NCBI GenBank assembly: GCA_964483025.1
Contig: CAYZZT010000023.1
Span: forward strand, 1 to 11,447
Length of the DNA: 11,447 nucleotides
From: CAIZIN01 sp964483025
Lineage (GTDB): Bacteria > Patescibacteriota > Minisyncoccia > Phycocordibacterales > CAIZIN01
Direction of reading: 5' to 3'
Shown: positions 1-5,975 of the stretch, piece after piece
Layout: each line of letters opens with the position of its first letter
Position numbering within the stretch: position 1 is the first letter of the stretch
The notes under the pieces: generated by a model
Told to the model about the DNA's origin: nothing
Seen by the model: only the letters and a program-made list of their open reading frames with translations
Database searches by the model: none
Translations under genes and position numbers: made by a program

Positions 1-146
1 AACTGCAGGAAATGATACGATGAGTAAATGCTCATTCTTGGATTGGAAAATACTGCGCGTTTATGCTGACTTATTCTATGATTTAAATCAGTAGAATAGC
101 CAATATATGGACCCTCGTTTGTTTTTAATACATATACGTAGAACAT
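1..146 (-). CDS. GIY-YIG nuclease family protein, 5' part (cut by window start)
   Basis: The minus-strand reading from the ATG at 146-144 stays open for 48 codons to the window edge. The N-terminus begins MFYVYVLKTNEG and continues PYIGYSTDLNHRISQHKRA. This matches the first half of a compact GIY-YIG domain: a YVYxLK strand in place of the GIY motif at residues 3-8, YIG at 14-16, then the helix with the candidate catalytic Arg24 and His29. Small stand-alone GIY-YIG proteins of about 80-100 aa (UPF0213/YhbQ-like) are frequent in CPR genomes and are presumed DNA endonucleases; substrates are mostly unknown. The metal-binding Glu expected in the C-terminal half lies outside the window. It lies downstream of nusG on the same strand but behind a strong hairpin, so it is probably a separate unit. 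Confidence 0.8.
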   Translation of the reverse strand, partial: MFYVYVLKTNEGPYIGYSTDLNHRISQHKRAVFSNPRMSIYSSYHFLQ

Positions 147-184
147 GATATATTTTTAATGAGCAAAGCGAATATAAAAATCAT

Positions 185-220
185 CACCCCGCCCATCTTT
201 TTGTATTTGTGGGCGGGGTG
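185..220 (-). terminator. GC-rich hairpin between nusG and the GIY-YIG gene
   Basis: An 11-base perfect inverted repeat (caccccgccca at 185-195, its complement at 210-220) encloses a 14-base loop. Read on the minus strand the stem is followed by ATGATTTTTAT, an interrupted U run, so it could end the secE-nusG transcript. There is no U run on the plus side. Confidence 0.55.
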
Positions 221-244
221 TAGATATAGTCAAACCGCCGATTA

Positions 245-333
245 AGATTCTCTTAATCCCGCCCTTAGGATTCTCTTAATCCCGCCCTTAAGATTCTCTT
301 AATCCCGCCCTTAAATACGTAAAGAAGGGCGGG
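245..333. repeat. Three tandem 23-base units plus an inverted partner
   Basis: Three head-to-tail copies of a 23-base unit (245-267, 268-290, 291-313), each containing cttaatcccgccctta, differ by one base (the second starts gg instead of ag). An inverted partner aagggcggga at 324-333 can fold with tcccgccctt of the third unit. The array lies in the 3' untranslated region of nusG. It has no spacers and is not a CRISPR. Confidence 0.85.
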
Positions 334-361
334 ATGAAGGAATTTATAGTCGCTTCGCTCG

Positions 362-907
362 TTAAATTCTCTTCACCTGCAAAAAATCCAACTCCACCGG
401 TGTCTCACGGCCAAACATCGCAACAAGCACTCGAACTTTTCCTCTACTTTCATCTACTTCATCAACCTTACCTTCCAAATCTTTAAATGGACCATCGGCG
501 ATAATTACTGAATCATCTTTTGATAGGTCAATTTTATGTTTTGGAGTACCAGCATTCATTCGGCGGAAGAGCTCTTCCACTTCTTTTGGATTTAAAGGCA
601 CAGGTGTTGTTCCAGCACCCACAAAGCCAGTCACTCGAGGAGTGTTTCGAACTGCATACCAAGAATCATCTGTTACTATCATCTCCACAAGAACATATCC
701 TGGGTAAATTTTTTCTTCTTCCTCAATTCGCTTATTACCTTTAATTTTAATTTTCTTTTCTGTTGGAACTATCACATTAAAAATACGATCCTCCATACCA
801 AGAGATTCGATACGCTGTTTTAAGTTACGCACAACAGCATTTTCATAGCCAGCATAAGTATGAAGAGCATACCAATGTTTTTCGCCGGTTATTTGTTGTT
901 TGGCCAT
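362..907 (-). CDS. nusG: Transcription termination/antitermination factor NusG
   Basis: NusG binds the clamp of RNA polymerase, promotes processivity and links transcription to Rho or to the leading ribosome (S10). The 181-aa protein has the normal length. Residues 10-115 form the NGN domain, with WYALHTYAGYE at 12-22, IVPTEKK at 46-52 and the signature YPGYVLVEM at 68-76, followed by NTPRVTGFVG. Residues 132-181 form the KOW domain, with ADGPFKDLEGKV as its signature. The gene starts 12 bases after the secE stop, so both are read from the promoter at 1171-1199. No Shine-Dalgarno sequence is visible before the ATG. In most bacteria rplK-rplA follow nusG; here a repeat array, a hairpin and an unrelated GIY-YIG gene follow instead. 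Confidence 0.97.
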   Translation of the reverse strand: MAKQQITGEKHWYALHTYAGYENAVVRNLKQRIESLGMEDRIFNVIVPTEKKIKIKGNKRIEEEEKIYPGYVLVEMIVTDDSWYAVRNTPRVTGFVGAGTTPVPLNPKEVEELFRRMNAGTPKHKIDLSKDDSVIIADGPFKDLEGKVDEVDESRGKVRVLVAMFGRETPVELDFLQVKRI

Positions 908-919
908 AGTTGGTTAAAA

Positions 920-1102
920 TTAAGAATTAATAATACTTCCCAAAAGTTTTGAGAATGAGAAATCAGCGAGTCCTAAAAAGAAAGCAACGAGCACAGAAAT
1001 CAAGATGACGAGCAGTGTATAAGAGACGGCCTGTTTTTTTGTGGGCCAGCTTACATGCTTCATTTCACCTTTTGTATCTTTAATATATTCTATAAATCCC
1101 AT
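920..1102 (-). CDS. secE: Preprotein translocase subunit SecE
   Basis: SecE is the small clamp subunit that holds the two halves of SecY together in the plasma-membrane protein channel. The 60-aa protein is the usual single-span bacterial form. An amphipathic N-terminal helix carries the family motif EMKHVSWPTKKQA (residues 13-25) with the conserved VxWP, followed by one membrane segment at about 28-45. It is the first gene of a secE-nusG pair, the most conserved arrangement for this gene. The leader holds a possible attenuator hairpin, and a short palindrome (1112-1122) sits just before the start codon. Confidence 0.96.
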   Translation of the reverse strand: MGFIEYIKDTKGEMKHVSWPTKKQAVSYTLLVILISVLVAFFLGLADFSFSKLLGSIINS

Positions 1103-1111
1103 AATATTTTT

Positions 1112-1122
1112 ACCCAGTGGGT
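1112..1122 (-). promoter_or_regulatory. Palindrome just upstream of the secE start
   Basis: The 11-base palindrome acccagtgggt lies 9 bases upstream of the secE ATG. In RNA it could form a 4-bp hairpin that hides the only G-rich stretch near the start. Whether it affects translation is unknown. Confidence 0.3.
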
Positions 1123-1132
1123 TTTTGTTATT

Positions 1133-1153
1133 AAAAAGAGCCCCTTCGGGCCT
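1133..1153 (-). terminator. Possible attenuator in the secE-nusG leader
   Basis: On the minus strand, between the promoter and secE, the sequence GGCCCGAAGGGGCTCTTTTT forms a short GC-rich stem followed by five U residues. It starts roughly 15-20 bases after the expected transcription start. It has the form of an intrinsic terminator, so it may act as an attenuator of secE-nusG. The stem is only 4-5 bp, so it may be inefficient. Confidence 0.4.
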
Positions 1154-1170
1154 TCTGTTATTACCCCCTT

Positions 1171-1199
1171 ATTATACACCCGATGGGCTAGGAAGTCAA
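1171..1199 (-). promoter_or_regulatory. Sigma-70-type promoter of secE-nusG
   Basis: Minus-strand TTGACT (1199-1194), a 17-base spacer, and TATAAT (1176-1171) form a near-consensus promoter. It gives a leader of about 60 bases before the secE ATG. Confidence 0.85.
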
Positions 1200-1205
1200 T
1201 GTTTT

Positions 1206-1350
1206 AAACTAGTTTGTAGTGAGTAGGTTGTAGATTAGATTAGTTTGTAGTGAGTAGTGAGTAGGTTGTAGAGAATACAAAATATACAGAAAACGAGCGA
1301 GGCCAAAGGCCTCGCTCGTTTTCACTACTCACCACTCACTACAAACTACT
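1206..1350. repeat. GTAG-type minisatellite in inverted arms around a terminator
   Basis: From 1206 to 1275 the plus strand carries irregular copies of tagtttgtagtgagtag. From 1323 to 1350 the same motif returns in inverted orientation (ctactcaccactcactac). The terminator at 1289-1323 sits between the arms. The same composite recurs at 3778-3905, and the motif also occurs inside the 23S intron at 10974-11054. Confidence 0.85.
1289..1323 (-). terminator. Bidirectional-looking intrinsic terminator after secF
   Basis: A 16-bp perfect stem (gaaaacgagcgaggcc and its complement) with a 3-base loop has an A run on one side and a T run on the other, so it can work in either direction. It lies 23 bases after the secF stop and upstream of the secE promoter, separating the two transcription units. 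Confidence 0.85.
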
Positions 1351-2248
1351 TACTTTTTCTGTCCTGCCACTTCTGCACTGTCACCAAAAGGGGTGAGCCA
1401 AGAAATACTGAAGAATATGTTCCCACTGTAATACCAATTAGAAGTGCAAGAGAAAACATTCTTGTGGCATCTCCACCAAAAATAAACAAAACAACAAGAG
1501 CCAAAAGAGTTGTAAGTGAAGTATTGATAGAACGTACGAAGGTTTGATTAATACTTTCGCCAACTATTTGTTCAAAATCCTTTTTATCTCTTTCATCTTT
1601 TGATATACGTAAATTTTCTCGGACTCGGTCAAACACCACAATCGTATCATGAACAGAAAAACCAAGAACCACAAGAAGTGCGGTCACGAAAAGTGTGTCA
1701 ATTTCTACACCTTGAAAATGCCCAAGAAAAGCAAAGACTCCGGCTGGCACAAGCACGTCGTGAGAAAGCGCAAAGACTGTAATAAGACCATATTTCCAAG
1801 AAGCCACTGGCTCTGAAACATGTCTAAAAGCAAAAGTTATAAAGAGAACAATACAAATAAGAACGATGAAAATTGAAACCAAAGATTTTCTCATTGCTTC
1901 AGCCCCCAAAATTGGACCGATTGAAGAAAATTGTTTTACAGAAAAACCATCCTCTTTGGAAAGCACATCTTCCATAGCCTGTCGTTCAGAATCTGTAATA
2001 GATTTAGTTTTTATTAAATAACCATTGTTTCCTATTGGCCGTACAGATGCATCAAAATTTAATGGTGTAAGTGATGCTTGCACAACATCCTGTGTTGGAA
2101 TATTTTTTGTATATTCTATTTCTAGTGCAGCCCCCCCTTTAAAATCAATTCCTGGATTGAGCCCCCAAAAAGTAATTGCCCCAATTGAGCCAACCATAAG
2201 AATAGCTGAGATTATGTAGAATATTTTTCTGTATTTAACTATATGCAT
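1346..2248 (-). CDS. secF: Protein translocase subunit SecF
   Basis: SecF pairs with SecD to use the proton gradient to pull exported proteins out of the Sec channel. The 300-aa protein has the normal length. Membrane segment 1 is at about 9-29, followed by the family motif GIDFKGGA (33-40) and a small periplasmic domain. SSIGPILGAEAMRKS (108-122) leads into five C-terminal membrane segments. These include GFSVHDTIVVFDRVREN (196-212) with the conserved Asp201 and Arg208, and SINTSLTTLLALVVLFIFGG (240-259). It lies downstream of secD with a 150-base gap that holds a palindromic repeat; I see no clear promoter of its own, so co-transcription with secD is likely. It ends in TAG just before the terminator at 1289-1323. 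Confidence 0.97.
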   Translation of the reverse strand: MHIVKYRKIFYIISAILMVGSIGAITFWGLNPGIDFKGGAALEIEYTKNIPTQDVVQASLTPLNFDASVRPIGNNGYLIKTKSITDSERQAMEDVLSKEDGFSVKQFSSIGPILGAEAMRKSLVSIFIVLICIVLFITFAFRHVSEPVASWKYGLITVFALSHDVLVPAGVFAFLGHFQGVEIDTLFVTALLVVLGFSVHDTIVVFDRVRENLRISKDERDKKDFEQIVGESINQTFVRSINTSLTTLLALVVLFIFGGDATRMFSLALLIGITVGTYSSVFLGSPLLVTVQKWQDRKSK

Positions 2249-2300
2249 GTTTGTAATTTTTAATTGACTAAAAAATAACGAGTGAAACGAATATATTTTT

Positions 2301-2394
2301 TGTCATCCTCGCGAATGCGGGGATCCAGGTTCTGAATTCTCAGACTGGATTCCTGCCGGATTTTATCCTCGTGGATACGGGGACAGGAATGACA
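2301..2394. repeat. Cloverleaf-type palindromic repeat, copy A (between secD and secF)
   Basis: A 94-base element begins tgtcatcctcgcgaatgcgg and ends caggaatgaca. Its ends are inverted (tgtcat/atgaca). Inside are hairpins at atcctcgc-gaat-gcggggat and around ccag...ctgg, matching copy B at 11151-11222. Compared with copy B, the third arm carries about 24 extra bases that include a second atcctcg...cgggga palindrome. It lies in the secD-secF gap, where it would be transcribed. Confidence 0.85.
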
Positions 2395-2400
2395 ACAAAA

Positions 2401-3729
2401 TTATCTAAAGACCCCAGAACTAAACAAGAATCGACTTATCTTGCCATCTTTCATATTAAGAGCCAAAAGAAGCGTTCGTGTTGCTGTAATTGCTGTAAAC
2501 ATACTCGTCAAAACACCAATTCCGAAAATCAAAGCAAAACCTTTCACTACTGAAGAAGACGCAAAATAATAAAGTACGAGAGCTGTAATTATACTTGAAG
2601 AGTTTGAATCGCGAATTGAAGTCCACGCTCTGTGAAAACCTTCTCGAATAGCACTATCTAAATTTTTTCCTCTTTTTAATTCTTCTTTTGTTCTTTCAAA
2701 AATAAGAATGTTTGCATCCACCGCCATACCGATAGAAAGGATGAAAGCTGCAATACCAGCTGCAGTTAGAGTCACATGAAGAAGTTTAAAGATAACAAGG
2801 TTAAGTATTGTGTAAAGTGCCAAAGCGACAACGGCCACAACACCGGGCAAGCGATACCAAATAATAAGAAATGTTGCTATAACAATAAAAGCAATTAGAC
2901 CTGAAAAAATACCCGCCTTTAATACTTTTGCTCCTAAAGTCGGCCCCACACTTTGTGTAGAAAGAAGTTCAATAGGAACAGGTAGTGCACCATAATTTAA
3001 ATCTCGTACAAGTTGTTGGGCACTTTTTGTGTCAAAATTACCAGAAATTTGTGCTTTTCCATCAGTAATTTCAGAACGAATTACTGGAGTTGTAATAGGT
3101 TGTCCATCAAGAAAGATCGCCAGAACCTGCCCTATGTTTTCTTTTGTAATTTTCGCAAACAAGACCTTGCCTTCAGTATTAAAAGTAATTCCCACAGTTG
3201 GTTGACGAGTTGTTGGGTCAAGTTCCACAACGGCTTTTTGTAAATATTTTCCATCAAGCCCTGTAGAAGCAAAAGCATCTTCCAATTTCATATTTTCTGT
3301 ACTTGTTGCATTTTTATATGCTTCTGTGGCAATGCGAAATTCTAATGAGGGGGTCTTTCCAATAAGTTCCACGGCCTGCTTCACATCTGTAACTCCAGGA
3401 AGCTCTACTGCAAGACGATAATCTGCGCCTTCACTACCTAATGCTCCACCAGTTTCAACTTGCACAGTTGGTTCTGTTACTCCAAAAAGATTTACACGCC
3501 TTTCAATAACATCACGAAGTGACTGCATCGCACTATTCACATCACCACCCGCAATTTTAGAAACATCTGCTTTATAAGTTAGGTGTGTACCGCCATTTAA
3601 GTCCAAACCTAATTGGAATGGAAATTTACTAAAATATGAGCTCGGAACATTACTTGAAGCATAAATACCATATCCAAGAAAAGCACCGGCGATTAAAAGG
3701 AGAATAGCTCCCATGCGTGTTTTTGTCAT
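2401..3729 (-). CDS. secD: Protein translocase subunit SecD
   Basis: SecD is the partner of SecF in proton-driven completion of protein export. From the chosen start (ATG at 3729-3727) it is 442 aa. It has membrane segment 1 at about 6-24, FQLGLDLNGGTHL (38-50), and the periplasmic P1 head with LRDVIERRVNLFGVTEP (71-87). After SVGPTLGAKVLKAG (260-273) come five membrane segments with AFILSIGMAVDANILIFER (328-346), which carries the conserved Asp338, and SIRDSNSSSIITALVLY (371-387). An in-frame ATG exists upstream at 3774, but a consensus promoter (3740-3767) lies over that region, so transcripts should begin near 3734. The start at 3729 also gives a typical SecD N-terminus. A third ATG at 3750, preceded by GGAG, is possible only if transcription starts further upstream. 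Confidence 0.96.
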   Translation of the reverse strand: MTKTRMGAILLLIAGAFLGYGIYASSNVPSSYFSKFPFQLGLDLNGGTHLTYKADVSKIAGGDVNSAMQSLRDVIERRVNLFGVTEPTVQVETGGALGSEGADYRLAVELPGVTDVKQAVELIGKTPSLEFRIATEAYKNATSTENMKLEDAFASTGLDGKYLQKAVVELDPTTRQPTVGITFNTEGKVLFAKITKENIGQVLAIFLDGQPITTPVIRSEITDGKAQISGNFDTKSAQQLVRDLNYGALPVPIELLSTQSVGPTLGAKVLKAGIFSGLIAFIVIATFLIIWYRLPGVVAVVALALYTILNLVIFKLLHVTLTAAGIAAFILSIGMAVDANILIFERTKEELKRGKNLDSAIREGFHRAWTSIRDSNSSSIITALVLYYFASSSVVKGFALIFGIGVLTSMFTAITATRTLLLALNMKDGKISRFLFSSGVFR

Positions 3730-3739
3730 CTTATGGCCA

Positions 3740-3767
3740 ATTATACGCATATTTGGCTCCAAGTCAA
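3740..3767 (-). promoter_or_regulatory. secD promoter, overlapping the first possible start codons
   Basis: Minus-strand TTGACT (3767-3762), a 16-base spacer, and TATAAT (3745-3740). The expected transcription start near 3734 leaves only about 4-5 untranslated bases before the ATG at 3729, which would be nearly leaderless. Confidence 0.75.
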
Positions 3768-3777
3768 AAGGCATATT

Positions 3778-3905
3778 AGTTTGTAGTTGGTAGTGAGTAG
3801 TGAGTAGTGAGTAGTGAGTAGTAAAAACGAGCGAGACCTTCGGTCTCGCTCGTTTTTCTTGTTTTTGTATTTTTCTACAAACTACTAACTACTCACTACA
3901 AACTA
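3778..3905. repeat. Second minisatellite-terminator-minisatellite composite
   Basis: Copies of tagtgagtag run from about 3778 to 3822, and the inverted motif (ctacaaactactaactac) runs from 3878 to 3905. They surround the terminator at 3823-3857 exactly as at 1206-1350. The whole space between the sugar transferase stop and the secD promoter is made of this composite. Confidence 0.85.
3823..3857 (-). terminator. Intrinsic terminator downstream of secD's upstream neighbour
   Basis: A 16-bp stem (aaaaacgagcgagacc and its complement) with a 3-base loop is flanked by A and T runs on opposite sides. It follows the sugar transferase gene on the minus strand and precedes the secD promoter. It shares the aacgagcga core with the terminators at 1289-1323 and 5893-5931. 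Confidence 0.85.
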
Positions 3906-3907
3906 TC

Positions 3908-5260
3908 CTACCGACCTTTCTGCGATAATAGTTGAGCCACAGTTCGTAAGGCAATCTTTAAATCAAGTAAAAAAGATCTATTTTTTACATAATACAAATC
4001 ATATGAAAGTTTATTTTTTGTCATTGAAACATTTTCCTCGTGATGTGGATGTTCTCCATAAATCTGCGCCCATCCAGAAAGACCCGGTTTTATTAAATGT
4101 CTTACATTATAATATGGTATCTCTTCATTATATTTTTCTACAGCATTGAAAAATTCTGGTCTTGGCCCAATTAGTGATATATCTCCACGAATAACATTCC
4201 ACAATTGTGGCAACTCATCGATTCTGGTTTTTCTTAAAAATACACCAAATTTAGTTACTGTATTTTTAATTCCCTCCTCTTTCCATTTTCCTCCATCATT
4301 TGCAAAAGCCATTGTTCTAAATTTCAACATCTTCACAATTTTATTATTTTCACCTACTCTGTCTTGAATAGAAAACAATTCTTTTCCGTCTTCAATTTTT
4401 AATCCAACATAAACGAACGGATATATCACAAGCGATATAATACCAAGAATAACCGCAACAATAATATCCATTATCCTCTTCAAAATATCATAAACAAACT
4501 TTGGAGAAATTGAAATATTTTCAATAAACCACCCATCTTTCAAGGTTGAAAGAGGGATTCTATCAAAAATATCTTCATATACCTTGCCCATCTCTAGAAA
4601 ATTTACACGAGAGAAAATAAGATTATAAAAACTTGCCAGTATTGGCTCGACTTTTTTGTGTCGGACATCAATTACGATAGTTTCAATACCTTCTTCCATT
4701 ACCTTAAGAGCAACATCCTTTTCAAAATCAAACGGTTCAAGATTATCAACATTAACAAAAGAAGAAAAATAAAAGTTATACCTATTGTTATTGTTTACCT
4801 CTTCATATAATTCTTTCATTTCGTGCCCAGCTCCCACAAGAATAGCCTTCTCTCGATTTTTTGAAATGAAAAAATTAATTCCATAAAGTCTCCAATAGAA
4901 TATAAAACCAAATGAAATAATTAAATAAATAATAAGGGTTGTTTTAGGGGCTATACCAAAAATAGGAACAAAATAGAAAAACAAAAAAGCAACCACCATA
5001 TTTGTAATATGGGCATTTAAAATAATCCCTGTTATACGACTCCTTAAAACACTTGTATGCTTTTCATAAAGACCTGCAATAAAAAAGATAAGCACCCAAA
5101 CAATAAATAATATTGAAAATGGCAAAAGAAAACTCTTTAGCAAAATTAAGCTCGGAAAAGCCCAAGAACGGACAAAAAGTGTTACCCATAAAGCCAAAGA
5201 AAAGGCAATAATATCACCTAAAAATAAAACTAGTGCTTCCCTTTTATTTAGAATTGTCAT
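3908..5260 (-). CDS. Polyprenyl-phosphate sugar-1-phosphate transferase (exopolysaccharide glycosylphosphotransferase family)
   Basis: Enzymes of this family (WbaP/ExoY/PglC type, Bac_transf) move a sugar-1-phosphate from a nucleotide sugar to the membrane lipid carrier, the first step of surface-glycan synthesis. From the ATG at 5260 the protein is 450 aa. It has four or five hydrophobic helices (about 8-30, 37-63, 83-101, 107-123) and a Rossmann-like CoA-binding domain starting KAILVGAGHEMKE (138-150). The C-terminal catalytic domain (about 259-447) has KFRTM at 313-317, TRIDELPQLWNVIRGD (345-360) with the catalytic Asp348-Glu349 pair, SLIGPRPEF, and KPGLSGWAQIYG (391-402). Translation can extend 33 residues upstream, but that stretch does not look like family sequence and a possible -10 box overlaps it. 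No other glycan genes are adjacent. The transferred sugar cannot be told from sequence. Confidence 0.93.
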   Translation of the reverse strand: MTILNKREALVLFLGDIIAFSLALWVTLFVRSWAFPSLILLKSFLLPFSILFIVWVLIFFIAGLYEKHTSVLRSRITGIILNAHITNMVVAFLFFYFVPIFGIAPKTTLIIYLIISFGFIFYWRLYGINFFISKNREKAILVGAGHEMKELYEEVNNNNRYNFYFSSFVNVDNLEPFDFEKDVALKVMEEGIETIVIDVRHKKVEPILASFYNLIFSRVNFLEMGKVYEDIFDRIPLSTLKDGWFIENISISPKFVYDILKRIMDIIVAVILGIISLVIYPFVYVGLKIEDGKELFSIQDRVGENNKIVKMLKFRTMAFANDGGKWKEEGIKNTVTKFGVFLRKTRIDELPQLWNVIRGDISLIGPRPEFFNAVEKYNEEIPYYNVRHLIKPGLSGWAQIYGEHPHHEENVSMTKNKLSYDLYYVKNRSFLLDLKIALRTVAQLLSQKGR

Positions 5261-5267
5261 AGCGGGT

Positions 5268-5273
5268 ATAATA
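5268..5273 (-). promoter_or_regulatory. Possible -10 box of the sugar transferase gene
   Basis: Minus-strand TATTAT lies 7 bases before the ATG at 5260, the same spacing as at 7892 and close to that of secD. No convincing -35 element is visible, so this is a weak call. Confidence 0.4.
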
Positions 5274-5384
5274 CAACAAAACGAACCAAATGGCCATAAC
5301 GTTGTAAATGTTGTAGATGTTCTAATGCGGGTTTCAAAACATCTTGAAGAGTAGAACACTTAGAACAAATAGAACAATATACCT

Positions 5385-5412
5385 TTTGACTTAAAAAATC
5401 TTATGCTATAAT
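5385..5412 (+). promoter_or_regulatory. Promoter of the two small membrane-protein genes
   Basis: TTTGAC (5385-5390), a 16-base spacer, and an extended -10 (TGC followed by TATAAT at 5407-5412). The expected start near 5419 gives a leader of about 20 bases without a Shine-Dalgarno sequence before the ATG at 5440. Confidence 0.75.
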
Positions 5413-5439
5413 ACCAATATATCAATTAACTAAACTCTA

Positions 5440-5589
5440 ATGCCCCCAACCAATCAAGCACAAACAGAATCAGCATTTGCAAACTTTTTGATAAATAAAG
5501 GAATTGTAAAAAACGAGTCTTCTGCAAATATAGTTATGATTGTTTTTGTAATTCTTTCCTTTATTCTTTGTTATAAGCTTTTATTCTAA
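5440..5589 (+). CDS. Small one-pass membrane protein, 49 aa, paralogue of the next gene
   Basis: I do not recognise a named family. ATG at 5440 and TAA at 5587 give 49 aa: a polar N-terminus (MPPTNQAQTESA), then FLINKGIVKNESSANIV (16-32), then one hydrophobic segment (about 31-49). The same pattern, FLMKKGIVKSENAGNYV followed by a membrane segment, forms the second half of the protein encoded 6 bases downstream. That similarity, the good promoter in front and the tight spacing argue that this is a real gene, although it is short. The shared K-G-I-V-K stretch just before the membrane segment may bind a partner or nucleic acid, but this is only a guess. Confidence 0.75.
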   Translation: MPPTNQAQTESAFANFLINKGIVKNESSANIVMIVFVILSFILCYKLLF

Positions 5590-5595
5590 AAGAAC

Positions 5596-5799
5596 ATGTC
5601 CGACTTTGAAGTAATAGATAAAGGTAATTTAGGCAACTCAAATGCGAGATTACAACAAGAAACAGTATCTGGAAAAGGGATGCTTGGTTTTCTTATGAAA
5701 AAAGGGATTGTTAAAAGTGAAAATGCCGGAAACTATGTTCTCATAGGTGTGGCACTATTTTTCTTCGCTATGTCCATTTTGGCATTTATAATACTTTAA
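5596..5799 (+). CDS. Small one-pass membrane protein, 67 aa, tandem paralogue
   Basis: No named family is recognised. The 67-aa protein starts at the ATG at 5596, 6 bases after the preceding stop. It has a hydrophilic N-terminal tail (1-31), the segment FLMKKGIVKSENAGNYV (32-48) shared with its upstream neighbour, and a C-terminal hydrophobic helix (about 47-67). The predicted topology is a cytoplasmic tail with a C-terminal anchor. It is co-transcribed with the 49-aa gene and ends before the terminator at 5893-5931. Likely origin is tandem duplication followed by divergence of the N-terminal tail. Confidence 0.75.
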   Translation: MSDFEVIDKGNLGNSNARLQQETVSGKGMLGFLMKKGIVKSENAGNYVLIGVALFFFAMSILAFIIL

Positions 5800-5812
5800 T
5801 CGACACTAAATA

Positions 5813-5876
5813 ATCTCCGGAGGTCCATCTCCGGAGGTCGGTCCTCCCCTTAAAGGGCGTAGCAAGGTCAGACCTT
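5813..5876. repeat. Tandem CTCCGGAG palindromes and a small inverted repeat
   Basis: Two 14-base direct repeats (5813-5826, 5827-5840) each contain the palindrome ctccggag; a further palindrome aaggtcagacctt lies at 5864-5876. They fill the gap between the small membrane-protein genes and their terminator. They include aggaggt-like stretches but precede no gene. Confidence 0.7.
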
Positions 5877-5892
5877 GATATTACTAATTATT

Positions 5893-5931
5893 AAACACGA
5901 GCGATTTGCCTTTGGCAAATCGCTCGTGTTT
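5893..5931 (+). terminator. Intrinsic terminator between the small-gene operon and rodA
   Basis: An 18-bp perfect stem (aaacacgagcgatttgcc at 5893-5910 and its complement at 5914-5931) with loop ttt is followed on the plus strand by more T residues. It ends the plus-strand operon and may also stop rodA transcripts from the other side. Confidence 0.85.
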
Positions 5932-5975
5932 TTGTATTCTAATTTTTAATTTTTCTTTTTTAATTTTTAATTTGA

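Noticed and set aside
245..313. Direct repeats considered as a CRISPR array.
   Set aside because: The units are contiguous without spacers, and no cas gene is present.
5261..5359. 33-residue N-terminal extension of the sugar transferase.
   Set aside because: It is unlike family N-termini, and a -10-like box sits right before the inner ATG.
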